DNA of 64,000 nt from Suillus spraguei (lineage: Eukaryota > Basidiomycota > Agaricomycetes > Boletales > Suillaceae): contig JABCPU010000021.1 in NCBI GenBank assembly GCA_016800925.1, positions 124,001-188,000 on the forward strand, read 5' to 3'. Positions 22,352-33,791 of the stretch are shown in pieces (positions within the stretch are counted from its first letter, which is position 1; every line of letters starts with the position of its first letter). The notes beneath the pieces were generated by a model that worked only from the letters and a program-made list of their open reading frames with translations, did no database searches and had not been told where the DNA came from. The position numbers and the translations under genes are program-made.

Positions 22352-24610
22352 TCAAATGGGATCATAATTAAAGGCTTCCTGTAGTAGACATTCTGCGAGA
22401 GGGTGAGTCAAGGCTGACGACGGGCTACTAAGAGCTGCTGCTGTGAGCATGAGTGTGTTCAAATGGGGCGGAGGACGAGGGAAGGTAGCGCAGGTTCGAA
22501 CTCGCATGATGTCTATGGGATCGTGGACTGTGACATATACCATTTCCGATGTTTCTGACTTCGACAATCGAACAAGCTTTTGCCACGGTCGTCCTAAAAG
22601 CAAGCGGTATGGTGCATCAGCTATAACATAAGCATGCGCCCATGTTTGGATGCCATCAACATCGATTTCGAGCATCTCGAGACACCCAGACATGTCCTGA
22701 GAGCCTCTGTTTGCCGTCTGCATGCACATACGGATATCTTTGTTGATTGGGGCTCGAGTTTTCTTCCAGACATCTTCTCGAATAACGACAAGTTCCGAGC
22801 CTTCATCGAGTAACGCCATCTCCGTGTAAATGCCATTTAGTGTGACCTTGAGTTCTCGAAGTGGCGTGGCATGCTCGATTTGAGGAGGTGGAACAGGAAT
22901 GGCAGCAGCGAGAGTAGTGGCAGACAAAGGAGGGGATACTCGGTGCGTTTTGCAGTGTTCTACGGCTTCCTTGCGAAGATCCGAGCTAACTGCAAGAAGA
23001 TCAGCAATCGTGACATTTGGAATGGCGGTGTTGAGCATGCTCTGGTAGATGCGGGAAGCAGCATCTGGAACGGCTGCTTTCGACTCATAGACATAGGCTG
23101 GAGTTTTCTTTGGGGCCATGGAGGGGATGTCTGGACGGGGAATATCGACGGAGCGAGTTTGTGGGTGAGTGTGGGGACTGGACGATGAACTGGCAGCTTC
23201 CTTTGACTTCTCCTGCAAAGGTGCTGTGTCTTCACTATTGAGCACCACATTTTTGGCCTTCAAACGGGTTATAGCAAGAGTGTCTGCACCTGATTCGTCA
23301 TCTTCAACTGTCATGACTGTAGCATGATTTTCTGCGATTCGAGTACACTGAAGGAAGTAGCTTTCGGATATGAAGGCACTGGAGGGAATGGTCGTGGGAG
23401 GAGGGTTCGAGGATGGAGTGGATGATGCGATGGATTGAGTGTGCCTATCTATGGCTTGCTGTAAATTTTCGATGCCTTGTCGTTGAATGCAAGAGCCATC
23501 CGGATTGAGAAGGAAGAGGTTTTCGCGAATGATGTGTCCCGTGCGAAGATATTCAGCAGCTACAGGGCAATAACGAAGATAGTGGGACTGTCCACAGAAT
23601 GAGCACTGTTTTGGGAGAAGTGGGGCACTGGAGGGTACAGGAGGAGCTGTAGACACATTGCTGCAGAGTTGATGAGTACGGGGGGCAGCCCAGGCATCAG
23701 CAGCAGCGGGAAATAGGCAGACAAGTTGCGTGTAGCATGAGGAGTAGTTGACGTCCCCAATATCGAGATTGTGCATCCGTCGAGCAAGTGCATCGACCTC
23801 ATCCATAGTGGACTTGTGCAGTGCTTGAACAGGTGCTTGAGGCTTCGTGAAACGCACGGTCTTCGTTCGTACTTCACGAGGAGCATCACAGGGTTCGTCC
23901 GAATCATCTGAGTCATATGCTGGACTTTCTCGCACTCGACGATGGCTGATAGTAGTTGGAGAGGCACGATCTCTGATGGACTGGATACGAAGGGTGATGG
24001 GATCATTAAACTCGATATCGAAAGCTTCATCCGAGAAAACGTGACATCCCGCCTCTACGACTTTCTCAAAGTTTGTCGGCTCGTTGCGGTTGAAGTCCGG
24101 ATCCTTAAGCTCGAGCTGTTGAAGGATTTGACGACAAGCACGGACTGGTAAACCCTGCCAAAAGTACTTGTCGTGGTTGCGTGCAGAGATCTTGTTATTG
24201 GCAACAAGCCAGACAGCGACAGCTCAAAACTGACTGTAGTACTGCACGAGCTCCTTCTCCGTGTTAATGTTGCTGTCCAATTGAGTAACAACAATGCGTT
24301 CGAGCTCGCGAATAGTATAGCGCTGTCCCCTGCTGGCACCAGGATATTGGCCTAGGATGCTCTTTTTGAAGACCCCATATTCACGACTCTCATAGCCCGT
24401 AAGTGTTATCCAAAAACACTTGGTTTGACGATCCACATATCGCACTAGACATTTGCATTTGTCAGCGCTGGTCAGACCATAAGTAGAGGCGAGATCTTCA
24501 AACAGTTCGAAGAACTCCAATAGCTCTGACATCTCGCCGTTGAAGAGCGGCGCTTTGCTAGAGTTTGGGCCAGGCATGGCACCTGTGCCTCGATGCATAT
24601 GAGACATGGT
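22352..24610 (-). pseudogene. gag: Retrotransposon 1 gag, zinc knuckle and protease
   Basis: Gag begins near MSHMHRGTG (about 24606) and shows SELLEFFELFEDLASTYGL and FWITLTGYESREY. A TGA at 24224-24226 interrupts the frame (tttTGAgct, consistent with CGA). The protein continues through WLVANNKISARNHDKYF, a frame change near 23935-24030, and a knuckle CSFCGQSHYLRYC. A retropepsin-like motif ALLDEGSELVVI has DEGS where D-S/T-G is usual. The 22352-23935 frame ends just before the reverse transcriptase frame. Confidence 0.75.
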
Positions 24611-25004
24611 CGTCGTTGTCGGTTGATTTGTGGGTCGGGTTTGTGTGTTGGTGAAGATGGCGGGTCTCAGAATGAAGGGTTGCGGTTGCTGAAAATTAAA
24701 TGAGGGTTGTGGTAAGGGTGCAGCAGCAGTAGAACATAATGGTCTAGGGTCGTCCGGCGCGAACAGATCCTCGTTCTCGTCGTCTGCGTCGTCGTTGTGT
24801 GCGTCGTCGTCGTCTGAGTCGATTCTGGGATGAATGGGATGGGGAATGGGATTCTGCGGGGTTACTGGATTTGGTTGAAGGATAGAGGCCCCGACGAGAG
24901 CGCAGTTGTCTCTAATGTGAGCCAGCGTGGATAGTGAAGGACAGTGGGATGCGCTAGAATAAGTCAAGAGATCTGAAACACACCCCTCACGGTGGGCTCC
25001 AATA

Positions 25005-25689
25005 TGTAAGAACCTAAGTGGCTCTCGCTGCGAGTTCAAAGGGGTGTGGAGACCGCTAGTGTGATGCTGAAACGTTATAGAAATAGATTAGCGTTAACGA
25101 ATGTTATGCGATAATGATCGAGACGAGTGCGAGACGATAAACAATGGATATAGCGATACGATTTAGATAGTGAGTGCGAGACGATAAACAATGGATATAG
25201 CGATACAATTTAGATAGCAAGTGCGAGACTGAGACTGAGACTGGGAGACTGGTATGATTTCCTGTCATAGTGAGTGTACATGGGCTACTTTTATACTTCG
25301 AAATACTAAGGGTCGGGTATAGCTATGCTGAATCGTTTATGTGACGACGGGCGCTGAAGGGAGTGGCGTCGCGCCTGACAGGGTAGAGTAGACTGAAAGG
25401 GAAGAGCATATGAAACGATTGAGTGAGTGGCGATATAAAAGGGTATGGTATTGACAAATTGACAAGAGCGGCATAGTGGGACTTGACAGATTTGGAGACG
25501 GCAAACTGAGAATGGGGCGATGGTGACGAAGAATAATAAGGGTCGAACGAGTCGGTAGCGACGAAGAATTGGAGATGAAAAGGAGGTGAGGTCCATGCTG
25601 ACTGACTTGGCAGTGCATTGATGCTGATGGTGGTAGAGGTAAGCGTCGAAACGGCACTTTCCGGCGTCAGCCGATTGGTAATCACTACA
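25005..25689 (-). repeat. 5' LTR of retrotransposon 1 (about 685 bp)
   Basis: Read on the minus strand it starts TGTAGTGATTACCAATCGG and ends GGTTCTTACA. Three bases later comes TGGAGCCCACCGTGAGGGG at 25001-24983, a primer-binding site whose TGGAGCCC matches the 3' end of fungal tRNA-Lys. Inside is a 47-bp tandem repeat (GTGCGAGACGATAAACAATG at about 25127 and 25174) and a short GAGACT run near 25225. The other LTR is absent, so boundaries rest on TG...CA and the primer site. Confidence 0.6.
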
Positions 25690-25784
25690 CGGGGGTGATG
25701 TATGCAGTGGGGAAAGACATTTAGAGCAGTGTTAGTTGATCAAGTGCTAGTGCGAGTTGATTGACTGAAGGATAATCAGAGGGT

Positions 25785-28700
25785 GTGTTGCTTCTTATAA
25801 GCATTCAAAATTCGAGCGGAGTTCTTCAAGTTCTTTTCTGGGAGCCATTCGTTATCTCCCGATGAATATCCTTTCCAGGAGACAAGATAGCATCTGCGAG
25901 TGCCTGTTCCTTTGTGAGAAAGAATTGCTTCTATTTCATATTCCTCCTCTTCTTCTATGATGTCAGGTGGTGGTTCAGGGAAGTTCGGACCGTGTACGTC
26001 CGTTTCGCTATAGGACGATAAGACAGAAGCATGGAAGGTAGGGTGGATTTTCCATTGCGGAGGGAGTTTAAGTGTGAACGTGATGGGTGATAAGACATTG
26101 ATGATAGGGAAAGGTCCATATCATTTTGGTGCGAGTTTCTTCGATGGGAGTTTGAGTCTAAGGTTAGTGGCGGATAGCCAAACCTTATCTCCTATCTTCC
26201 ATGGGGTGTACTTATCTCCTCGGGATCGTTCAGCCATTATCTGCATTGCAATGTTATGACAGGCGATTGCTTCTTCTCTTATCTTCTGCAGAGATCATAC
26301 TCGATCTTCTGCTGCAGGGATGGATGAATCAGGGATAAGGTGAGGGATAGCGCGTGGTTCGTATCCCATCATTAGATAGAAGGGCGATGCATTCCTTGCA
26401 TCATGTTTTCGGTGGTTGTGGACGAATTCGGCGATTGGTAGGTGTTCTACCCAATCTTTGGAGTTGTTGCGGCAGTAGATGCGCAGGTATGTTTCAAGTT
26501 CTTGATTTAGCCTTTCAGTTTGACCATCGGTCTGCAGGTGATAAGCCGTGGATGGAGCGATGACATAGTCGAGAAGTCGGGCAAGTTCCTTAGAGAAGCG
26601 AGATAGGAACTGCGGGCCTCGATCCGATATAACTTTGTCATGGAGTCCAAATCGACGGTAGACGTGTTTCAAAAATAGTTTAGCAACACCTTCGGAAGTG
26701 ATGGTTTTAAAACAAGGGATAATAATTACCCCCTTCATAAGGCCATGGTCTACCACGACCATGATACTGTCAAAGCCCCCAGAGACAGGGAGGTCAGTGA
26801 TAAGGTCAACAGAGACCTGGGAAAAAGGTCGAGTCGCAGATGAGGGGATTGGGGTGAGCGGAGGGCGAATAGGATGTGTATCAGCTTTCATTTGCTGGCA
26901 AAGGGCGCAACCCTCCACGTATTTCTGAATATAGGAGCCCATAGTGGGCCACCAAGCTTCCCGTTTAACAAGTTCTTCAGTTTTGAATCTACTGGGATGG
27001 CCCGCGGTAGGATGATCATGATACCTTTTCAGGATATCGGAACGATGTGCCGGTGGAATGTAGGCACGATTCTTAAAGTAGAGAACGTTCTCCTCAATCT
27101 TCCAGTCAGAAAGTGCCGATTTCATAGGAGGAAGGCACACGCCGTCAAGGGCGTCGGATGCTGTTTTAAAGATAGGGTCGTCGAGGGGGTCAGAGGATGA
27201 CAATACATCCTTAAGGTCAGTGTCAATAAGACGAATGAATAGAGCGTCAGGGAGGAGGGTCTGGTCCTCATTATCGTCTTTGCCGGAGTCGTAGTCAGGT
27301 CGGCGAGATAGTGCATCAGGTACTGCCAACTTAGTACCTGCAACGTGATGCAGTTCAATGTCGTAGATAGACAAAATCAATTGCCAATGTGCTTGGCGAT
27401 GGGTAAGCTTCTGTGCACTTCTAAAGTACAGAAGATTCTTGTGGTCGGTAAATACCAGAACGGGGTGTGGGTTTCCTTCAAGATAATGGCGCCATTCGTT
27501 CAATGCCCAGATTACTGCAAGGAGTTCCCGATCAAAGATCTGGTAATTGCATTCTGCGGGGTTCAAAGATTGTGAGAGATATGCACATGGGTGATATACA
27601 CCATTCTCATCAGTCTGCAGGAGAAATCCGCCAGTTGCTACGAGCGAAGCGTCGGTAGCAATAGCAAATTGTCGGGAAGGATCATGGTTACGGAGTACCG
27701 GTTGAGATGTAAAGCGTCGTTTAAGTTCTTTGAAGGTGTCCATGCATTCGGTTGACCAATCAAAGACCTTATCTTTCTTTGTTAATTCGATAAGGGGTCT
27801 AGCGATATCGGAGTAGTGGGAAATGAACGTGCGGTAGAAGTTGCAAAAACCAAGGAATGACCGAACATCTTTTACAGATTTCGGAACTGGCCATTCGGAG
27901 ATTCCCTTAGTTTTGGCGGTATCCATAGCAACTTGTCCGGGGCGAATTATCATTCCGAGGTACTCCACTTCTTCTGCATCGAAGGTACATTTCTCCGGTT
28001 TCAAAAACAGATGTTCCTTTCGTATTTTCATCAAAACCCGTCTTGTCCGTTTGCGATGTTCTGCCATAGTTGTGGAGAATATTAGGATATCGTCCATGTA
28101 GATAACCATCCATCCTTCATTGATCTCCTGCTGGAAAGTACGATTCATGTAAGCTTGAAAGGTTGCCGGTGAATTGCAAAGGCCGAAGAACATGACATTT
28201 GGTTCGAAGAGGCCGAATTCCGTAGTAAAAGCAGCTTTCCAGCGATCATCAGGATGGATGCGAATGTTGTTATAGCCGGACCGGATATCCATTTTTGTAA
28301 AGAACTGTGCATTGTGAAGGCATGCGACGAGGGAGATGGGAAGTGGGAGCGGATAGGCGTTCTTAACTGTCCAATCGTTGATGTAGCGATAATCTTGACA
28401 GGGACGCAGTTCTCCACTCTTCTTTCCCACAAAGAAGAAGCCACTAGCTTGGGGTGACTTCAATTCTGAGATGAAACCTTTCGCAACGTTTTCATCGATA
28501 AACATTTTGACGGCAGCGCGTTCTTTTTCTGATAGCGGGTAGACCTTAGACATGCGAGGGATAAAACCAGGTTTAGTATCGATCCGATGATCTATACCAG
28601 GACGTTCGGGGGGTAGTTTGTTCAGTCCGTCTTTAGCAAAGACATCTGCAAAATCGTGCAAATAGTCCGGGACCAATTCTTTGAAGGATTTCTTTTTCTT

Positions 28701-29897
28701 TTCCTTCTCATCTGTGGCGAATTCCTGAGCTTTGTTACTGTATTTCAGGGGAGGAAGGGGAATTGCGGAATAGTTGGAGAGTTGTTCAAATTGAGAAGTT
28801 CCATCATGTGTGAGGGGCGTGTCCATGGAAACTTCTTCTATGATTCTCATGCTAACTCCATTAGTGTCATATTCCACAAGAAATTCTCCATCGCCAAGCT
28901 CGTAGGAAGAAATCTCACGGACTTCTGGTGCGTGCCAGACATCTTGCATGGTATTGAATTGTTCATCATCCTCTGTTGGGATTAACGAGGGCACGGGTTC
29001 TTCTTCATTGGGGATTTCTTCAATTGATGCCAAGGGAGTATTTTGAAGGGTTTTCGGGGGTACATAGAACTTGGATAATTTCGGTACGTTGGTATCCTGT
29101 CTGGGGATCTCTTCTTCTGCTTTTCTTTTTCCATACTTCTGTTCTTCTATTGGCCATTGCTCAATAGGTTCTTGTCCGACCCGTTGCTCGGGTTCAGATT
29201 CATTCTTGCGTTTTTCTACACGGGGAATTGGTGACACTGGTCGTGGTAGTTGTACACGTGGAGTGGGGTCTATAGTACGTGGCATTCGTACTTCAGGTTC
29301 CGGGTTTTTAGGAACATTGATAGGAGAGGCGACGAGGGATCTCGGAAGTCGGGAATGTTGCCACCTGGAGTGAGATTTGAAGAGTTGGGGCAATCCATTC
29401 TTCTTCCGATCCATATCTATATCAATTTTGATTTCATCCGATTTCGCTGTTCTGGGAAGGACAAGTGTTTCAGCAGCCCAATCTATACTTGGGTTCATTG
29501 CGCATAACCACAGAATTCCCAGAAGGATTTGATCCCTTCTTCCTAGTTTGGTGATATTGAATTTTCCATACATGGTTCATTCATCAATTTTGACCACTAG
29601 GAGACAGTAGTGTGTGATTGGTCCTCCTTTGATAAGAGTTCCATCAGCCATAGTAACTCGAAATGGTGTTTTGAGTTTTCATTGTGTGATTTGGTGGAGT
29701 TTCACAAACTCTTCAGAGATGAACGTTCCGGCTGCGCCTGAATCAATTACAGTGGTGGTGTCGATGGATTTTAAACGAGTACGCGAGTGAAGGGTGATAG
29801 GGACACGAAGTTCTTTTCTTTCACCTACAGCGCGTACAAGTCTTAGTAGTACATTGGGAGAAACATACATCAAGTCTTTGTTTCTCCAAGTCAAAAA
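25785..29897 (-). pseudogene. pol: Retrotransposon 2 protease-RT-RNase H-integrase-chromodomain
   Basis: The 1092-codon frame 26295-29573 is intact through most of pol. It holds the RT core (FFVGKKSGELRPCQDYRYIN, MDIRSGYNNIRI, VIYMDDILIFS), RNase H (ATDASLVATGG, VFTDHKNLLYF) and the integrase zinc site. The integrase core is also visible (SVDLITDLPVSGGFDSI, SDRGPQFLS, RLNQELE). A TGA at 26295-26297 stops it (gtaTGAtct), after which the frame resumes to a chromodomain (CYLVSWKGYSSGDNEWLPE) ending about 25785. Upstream, the protease motif VIDSGAAGTFISEEFV (29679-29894) is followed by TGA at 29679-29681 and at 29574-29576. Confidence 0.9.
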
Positions 29898-30717
29898 TCC
29901 GCTACAATCCGCCTTACAGTTTCTTCATTGTCTTCCCCTTCTTTGACTTCAGTTTGTCGGAGCGGGGTCTTCTTCTTTCTGTCAGGACAATTATGAATGC
30001 GGTGTCCTGTCTTCTTGCATCCGAAGCATTGTCCCTTCTTCATGCATTCGGATCTCTCCGTATCGGAGATTCGATCTACGACCATTGCATTGGAATCACG
30101 ATTAGGTATGTATTGTGCATTCCTGTGGTTCTTCTTCTTCTGTTGTGGAGCATGACATGTCCTCATGGCTTGAAGACGATGATGGGCATTGTCAATAGCA
30201 ACACATTGCAGCACAACATCTCTGAGACATCTCCTGTTGCGAAAAGCTTTGTGAGGATACCCCAATTAAGGCCATCTTGGAAGAATTGGATCTTTGTTGC
30301 ATTGTCGGTGATCTGAGCCTTGGCTGCAAGTGCCTCAAAGTCGGCGACGTAGGTATGAAGATCTCCACTTCCTTGTTTAAGGTCTCTGAGTTTCGTGAGC
30401 GCGGTTCCTTTGGTATCCACTAGTTCGAAGGCTTCTTTGAAACTTTTCATAAAATCCACCATGGTCCCATAACCAACTTTTTGTCCAGAAGTGTCGGTTG
30501 ATTGGGCATGTTCAAGGAATTGTTCCTTCCAAGATTTAGCATTCTTCTCGGTCATGAAGGATGTTATGAAAATGATCTTCTGTTTGTCGGTGGTATAGAG
30601 CTTTTCGTTGATGTCAAAGTGCAAGTTGCACGACTGGATAAACTCGCGAGAGTTATCGCGATCTCCATCAAACCTGTTTGGTTGACCGATCTTGTGATCA
30701 AATTCTTTGGTCGCCAT
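29891..30717 (-). pseudogene. gag: Retrotransposon 2 gag with CCHC knuckle
   Basis: Gag starts at ATG 30717 (MATKEFDHKIGQPNRFDG) and shows the retroelement gag signatures WKEQFLEHAQ, FMKSFKEAFE and DLHTYVADFEALAAKA. A frameshift at about 30185-30260 moves it into a second frame holding LQAMRTCHA and the knuckle CFGCKKTGHRIHNC (C-x2-C-x4-H-x4-C). A TGA at 29891-29893 and a further frame change separate it from the protease. Confidence 0.85.
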
Positions 30718-30915
30718 GTTTGATGAGTCGTCTGATGAGTTATACTTTTCTCGGTGCCTACATGCGCTGTCTTGCTGTCTGTTAGGGCTTGTCTCTGTCA
30801 GAGGGCTTCTCTTGACAATCTGCTCAGCGTACGCATACGCTAGTCTGCTGATCTAAGTGATCAGGGTTCGGGGTCGAAGACTGGATAGTCGTCGATCAGA
30901 TAGACTTTAATCTTT

Positions 30916-31515
30916 TGTTATGAACTGGGGTGGCGTCACCAGCGACAGTGAAAAGACACAGACGGTCTGCTGGGAGTTCTTACAATGTCCACAAGAGGAC
31001 AAGGTGAAAGTACAAGGAACACGTTCCGAGTACGATCAAGGGTTCGGCCTCAAAGACAAGTCTAAGAGGTTCTACGAGAATAGAGACTAAGTCTAAGGAG
31101 TGCTTAGGCTTAGAGACGATTCAAGACGACTTAGGTTGGAGACCTAAGTGAAGGAGATTCCAGGTAAAACCCAGTAAGATTAAAGTAAAGAATCTACTAC
31201 AAGTACAACGTGCTTAAATAGACCAATATGTGCGCACGGACCAAGAGAGGCGTGGGAAAGTAAGTGCATATCCAAATAAGGAAGACAACTATAGTACAAA
31301 TGCGTTGAGCATATGAGTCAGAGTCATGTGACATGATATACAAGTAAGGAAACAGAGAGAAAATGAATAGGGGCACGTACAACTGTAACAGAGTGCGAGA
31401 AGCGAGCACATTCAGATGAGCGATCCGGACAGGATCTGTGGACCAAACAGAAATAGAATCGATCAGATTTGATCGGATATGGGTGGATCTGGGATCAGAA
31501 GTATGGTATATGACA
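30916..31515 (-). repeat. 5' LTR of retrotransposon 2 (about 600 bp)
   Basis: Read on the minus strand it starts TGTCATATACCATACTTCTG and probably ends GTTCATAACA. The first roughly 140 bases closely match the start of the solo LTR at 37873-38613. The rest is strongly diverged in sequence, though similar in layout (TATTTAAG-like promoter, CT-rich leader). The inner edge is uncertain because no clear tRNA-complementary site follows. Confidence 0.6.
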
Positions 31516-31532
31516 CCATGCTACTAGCAGTG

Positions 31533-32420
31533 TGTTAGCGACCTAGCCAGGCGCTAAGGAACCTGAGTAATGTCTGCAATGGGCACTCTGTCAAGAGTGG
31601 CGGCCCGTGCATATCGGTCTCCTAGCGTGGAGTGTGCTAGTTGCATTGGTCGGAGGTGGGCACTATGCGCTGTCTCATGACCTACGTCACAGAGATGAGG
31701 TTCTTGATGACGATCAAAGACGTAGAAGCGATGAGCTTCTATGAAGTTCGAATAGAGACAATAAGCTTTATGAAAAGCTTTTTGAAAGGAAGTTCAGGGT
31801 CGAAGATCAAGTAGATTCAAGTTAAAGAAGTACAAAGGCTATCTGCGCGTATTTATACATAAGATTGAAGTGGAGCATGAATATGTAAGTATCGCTGAAT
31901 TAAGTATGAAGTCAGATAGCCAATAAGAGGATGCATGCTTGTGAATGAGTCAGAGGCGTATCAACCAATGAGAATGCACATGTGCATGAAGGGGTCATAA
32001 GTGTGGAGCCAAAGGTATAAAGGGTACGAGCCAATGAGGTGACACATGAGTCAAGAAAGGTAAACAGTAAAAGCATAAAGCATAACACGATACCAAGACA
32101 TCCTTGAAGGTAGACAGGGGGTTCCCGTGAACCAAGAGAGTGCATGTGTTGAAGCGCAAGGTAATGCGACAAGCACAGAGGAGGTGCTTGAAGTGCGCAA
32201 AGCGAGAGAGGCGTGTATGGGCGTGAAGGAGGTAGAAGGCACGCGAAGAGGGCGTGTTCAATGATGATGGAGGAACGAGTGTAGGCGAGGTAGGGAGTGA
32301 CGATGGCAAGCCAGATGAGGTAGCAGAGGATGAGGATAGAAGCCTCGTCGGGATGAGAGTAGATGGCAACACATAGGAGGAAAAATGATAGTAGGGGCGC
32401 AAGAAGGTGTTCTTGTAACA
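31533..32420 (-). mobile_element. Solo LTR (888 bp), target duplication CAGTG
   Basis: Read on the minus strand it begins TGTTACAAGAACACCTTC and ends AGGTCGCTAACA. The direct repeat CAGTG flanks it exactly (31528-31532 and 32421-32425). A related LTR lies in opposite orientation at 34271-35123. Minus-strand frames inside (31912-32484) are Cys/Leu-rich and not conserved as protein, so I treat the whole as noncoding. A TATTTATACATAAG promoter-like segment occurs near 31850. Confidence 0.88.
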
Positions 32421-33072
32421 CAGTGATACTTCTGCTGATCCCATGTTGTCCCTGGAGAGCACGCTCAATCAGGTTGAGTTTCATGACCTTGATGACATTG
32501 AAATGAGCAGAGCACCTGCTGCTACACCTATCCCTATTTCACCTGTCGCCGCCACACCTATCCCACCTGTCACACCATGAGGCTTCAAGGCAGCTACACA
32601 GCCCTTTGTTGCCCCTTCAATTTCCATGCCTGCTTCATCAATGGCAGTGAAGCATAAAGCTGACGGGGACAATAGTGGATGACACGAGTCCCGCCCCCCA
32701 AATTCTTCAAAAGGAAAGAGTGTGTCAGGGTCATCAAAAGCACAGCATCTCACCATGCTGGTTGCTTTGGAAAAGATGGGTGACAAAGTGGCTGATAGTA
32801 TAACTTCTGCAGGCTCAGCGCTTCAGGAAACTGTCACAGTGCATATCATGGAACCTGTTCCAACCCGCAAGCAGCGTGCTATGCTTCAGGTGCAAGAAGA
32901 AAAGGATTTGGATGGCTACAATGCTGTGGTGATGATCAACCTTTTTAAATCTGACATCACTATCGCTGATGCTTACAACAACATCACACGAGATGGTATT
33001 CATAATATTTTTTTAGATCAGCACCTGCAGGAGGCAAGGAGAGTGCAGGCAAACGAACAGGAGCTGCTGTGA
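32421..33072 (+). pseudogene. Harbinger accessory (Myb/SANT-like) ORF, 3' part
   Basis: The frame reads ADPMLSLESTLNQVEFHDLD and a Pro/Ala-rich spacer, meets TGA at 32578-32580 and again at 32680-32682, then stays open to TGA 33070-33072. The C-terminal part (LQVQEEKDLDGYNAVVMINL, then FKSDITIADAYNNI) resembles the tail of the second, Myb/SANT-type ORF of basidiomycete PIF/Harbinger elements. Its 5' part was severed by the solo LTR at 31533-32420 and retrotransposon 2. Family assignment is from memory of the general pattern and is moderate. Confidence 0.5.
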
Positions 33073-33187
33073 TACCTCCACATCATACATTAATTAGATC
33101 ACTACGTACACAATGTTCTTAAGAGACAATCTATATATGAATTCTTGACGAGCTGAGTGCCTGCATCAGATTGTGCAGTATATGAAG

Positions 33188-33590
33188 AGGCAGGTGGTGC
33201 AGCCCCAAATCCTGCCTCAAATATAAAATCTCATCTTGATCTGTTTGCTGCACCACCTGCCTCCATTCCTCAACAATGGATGCCCGAAATCTCAACTGAT
33301 GTTGAAGCATTAAACCCAAATTCTGCCTCAAATATAAGATAAAATCTCATCTTTATATTTGAGGCAGGATTTGGGTTTGATGCTTCAACATCACTTGAGA
33401 TTTCGGGCATCCATTGTCGAGGAATGGAGGCAGGTGGTGCAGCAAACAGATCAAGATGAGATTTTATCTTTGAGGCAGGATTTGGGTTTGATGCTTCGGC
33501 ATCAAGACAAGGTTTTATATTTGAGGCAGGATTTGGGTTTGATGCTTTGATATCACTTGAGATTTTGGGCATCCATTGTCAAGGAACGGT
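33188..33590. repeat. Large palindrome with arms of about 115 bp, plus direct repeats
   Basis: The left arm, about 33223-33337, and right arm, about 33352-33467, are near-perfect reverse complements around a spacer of about 14 bases (GATAAAATCTCATC). Shared blocks include GAGGCAGGATTTGGGTTTGA, GGGCATCCATTGT and GGAGGCAGGTGGTGCAGC. Two more direct copies of the TTTGAGGCAGGATTTGGGTT block follow at about 33470 and 33520. The palindrome sits between the two convergent Harbinger ORFs. It would fold into a long hairpin in DNA or RNA. Confidence 0.85.
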
Positions 33591-33791
33591 GTGAGATATT
33601 TCCTTTGATGACATTGTTCTGGAGGGTACTGGGCCTTCCATAATCTTGATGGTGGGTTCACAACATAAATTGATTGAAAAATGACTACAACGAACAAACA
33701 ATGATAACAAAACAACTAATTAGATTTCAGTATGCACCAGGTGGCAAAGATGCTCCTCTATGCCACCTTTCTGTAAGGTAATCACCCCACA

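Larger units (their letters stand above)
20374..25689 (-). mobile_element. Ty3-type retrotransposon 1, 3'-truncated and decayed
   Basis: The minus-strand order is LTR (25689-25005), primer-binding site, gag, zinc knuckle and protease, reverse transcriptase and RNase H. It stops near 20374 with no integrase or 3' LTR. Left of it lies the MITE/Tc1 pair. Frames are broken by TGA stops and frameshifts. Its 5' LTR directly abuts the 3' untranslated part of retrotransposon 2. Confidence 0.85.
25690..31515 (-). mobile_element. Chromodomain-type Ty3 retrotransposon 2, nearly full length, 3' LTR missing
   Basis: The minus-strand order is LTR (31515-30916), gag (30717), zinc knuckle, protease, RT, RNase H, integrase and chromodomain (ends about 25785). 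The 3' LTR is not found; the 5' LTR of retrotransposon 1 begins at 25689 instead. It sits 17 bp from the solo LTR at 31533, inside the remains of a Harbinger ORF, so it landed in an older transposon. Confidence 0.85.

Noticed and set aside
31912..32484. Leu/Cys-rich membrane protein on the minus strand
   Set aside because: It lies almost wholly inside a solo LTR with a perfect target duplication, and the related LTR at 34271 does not conserve the frame.
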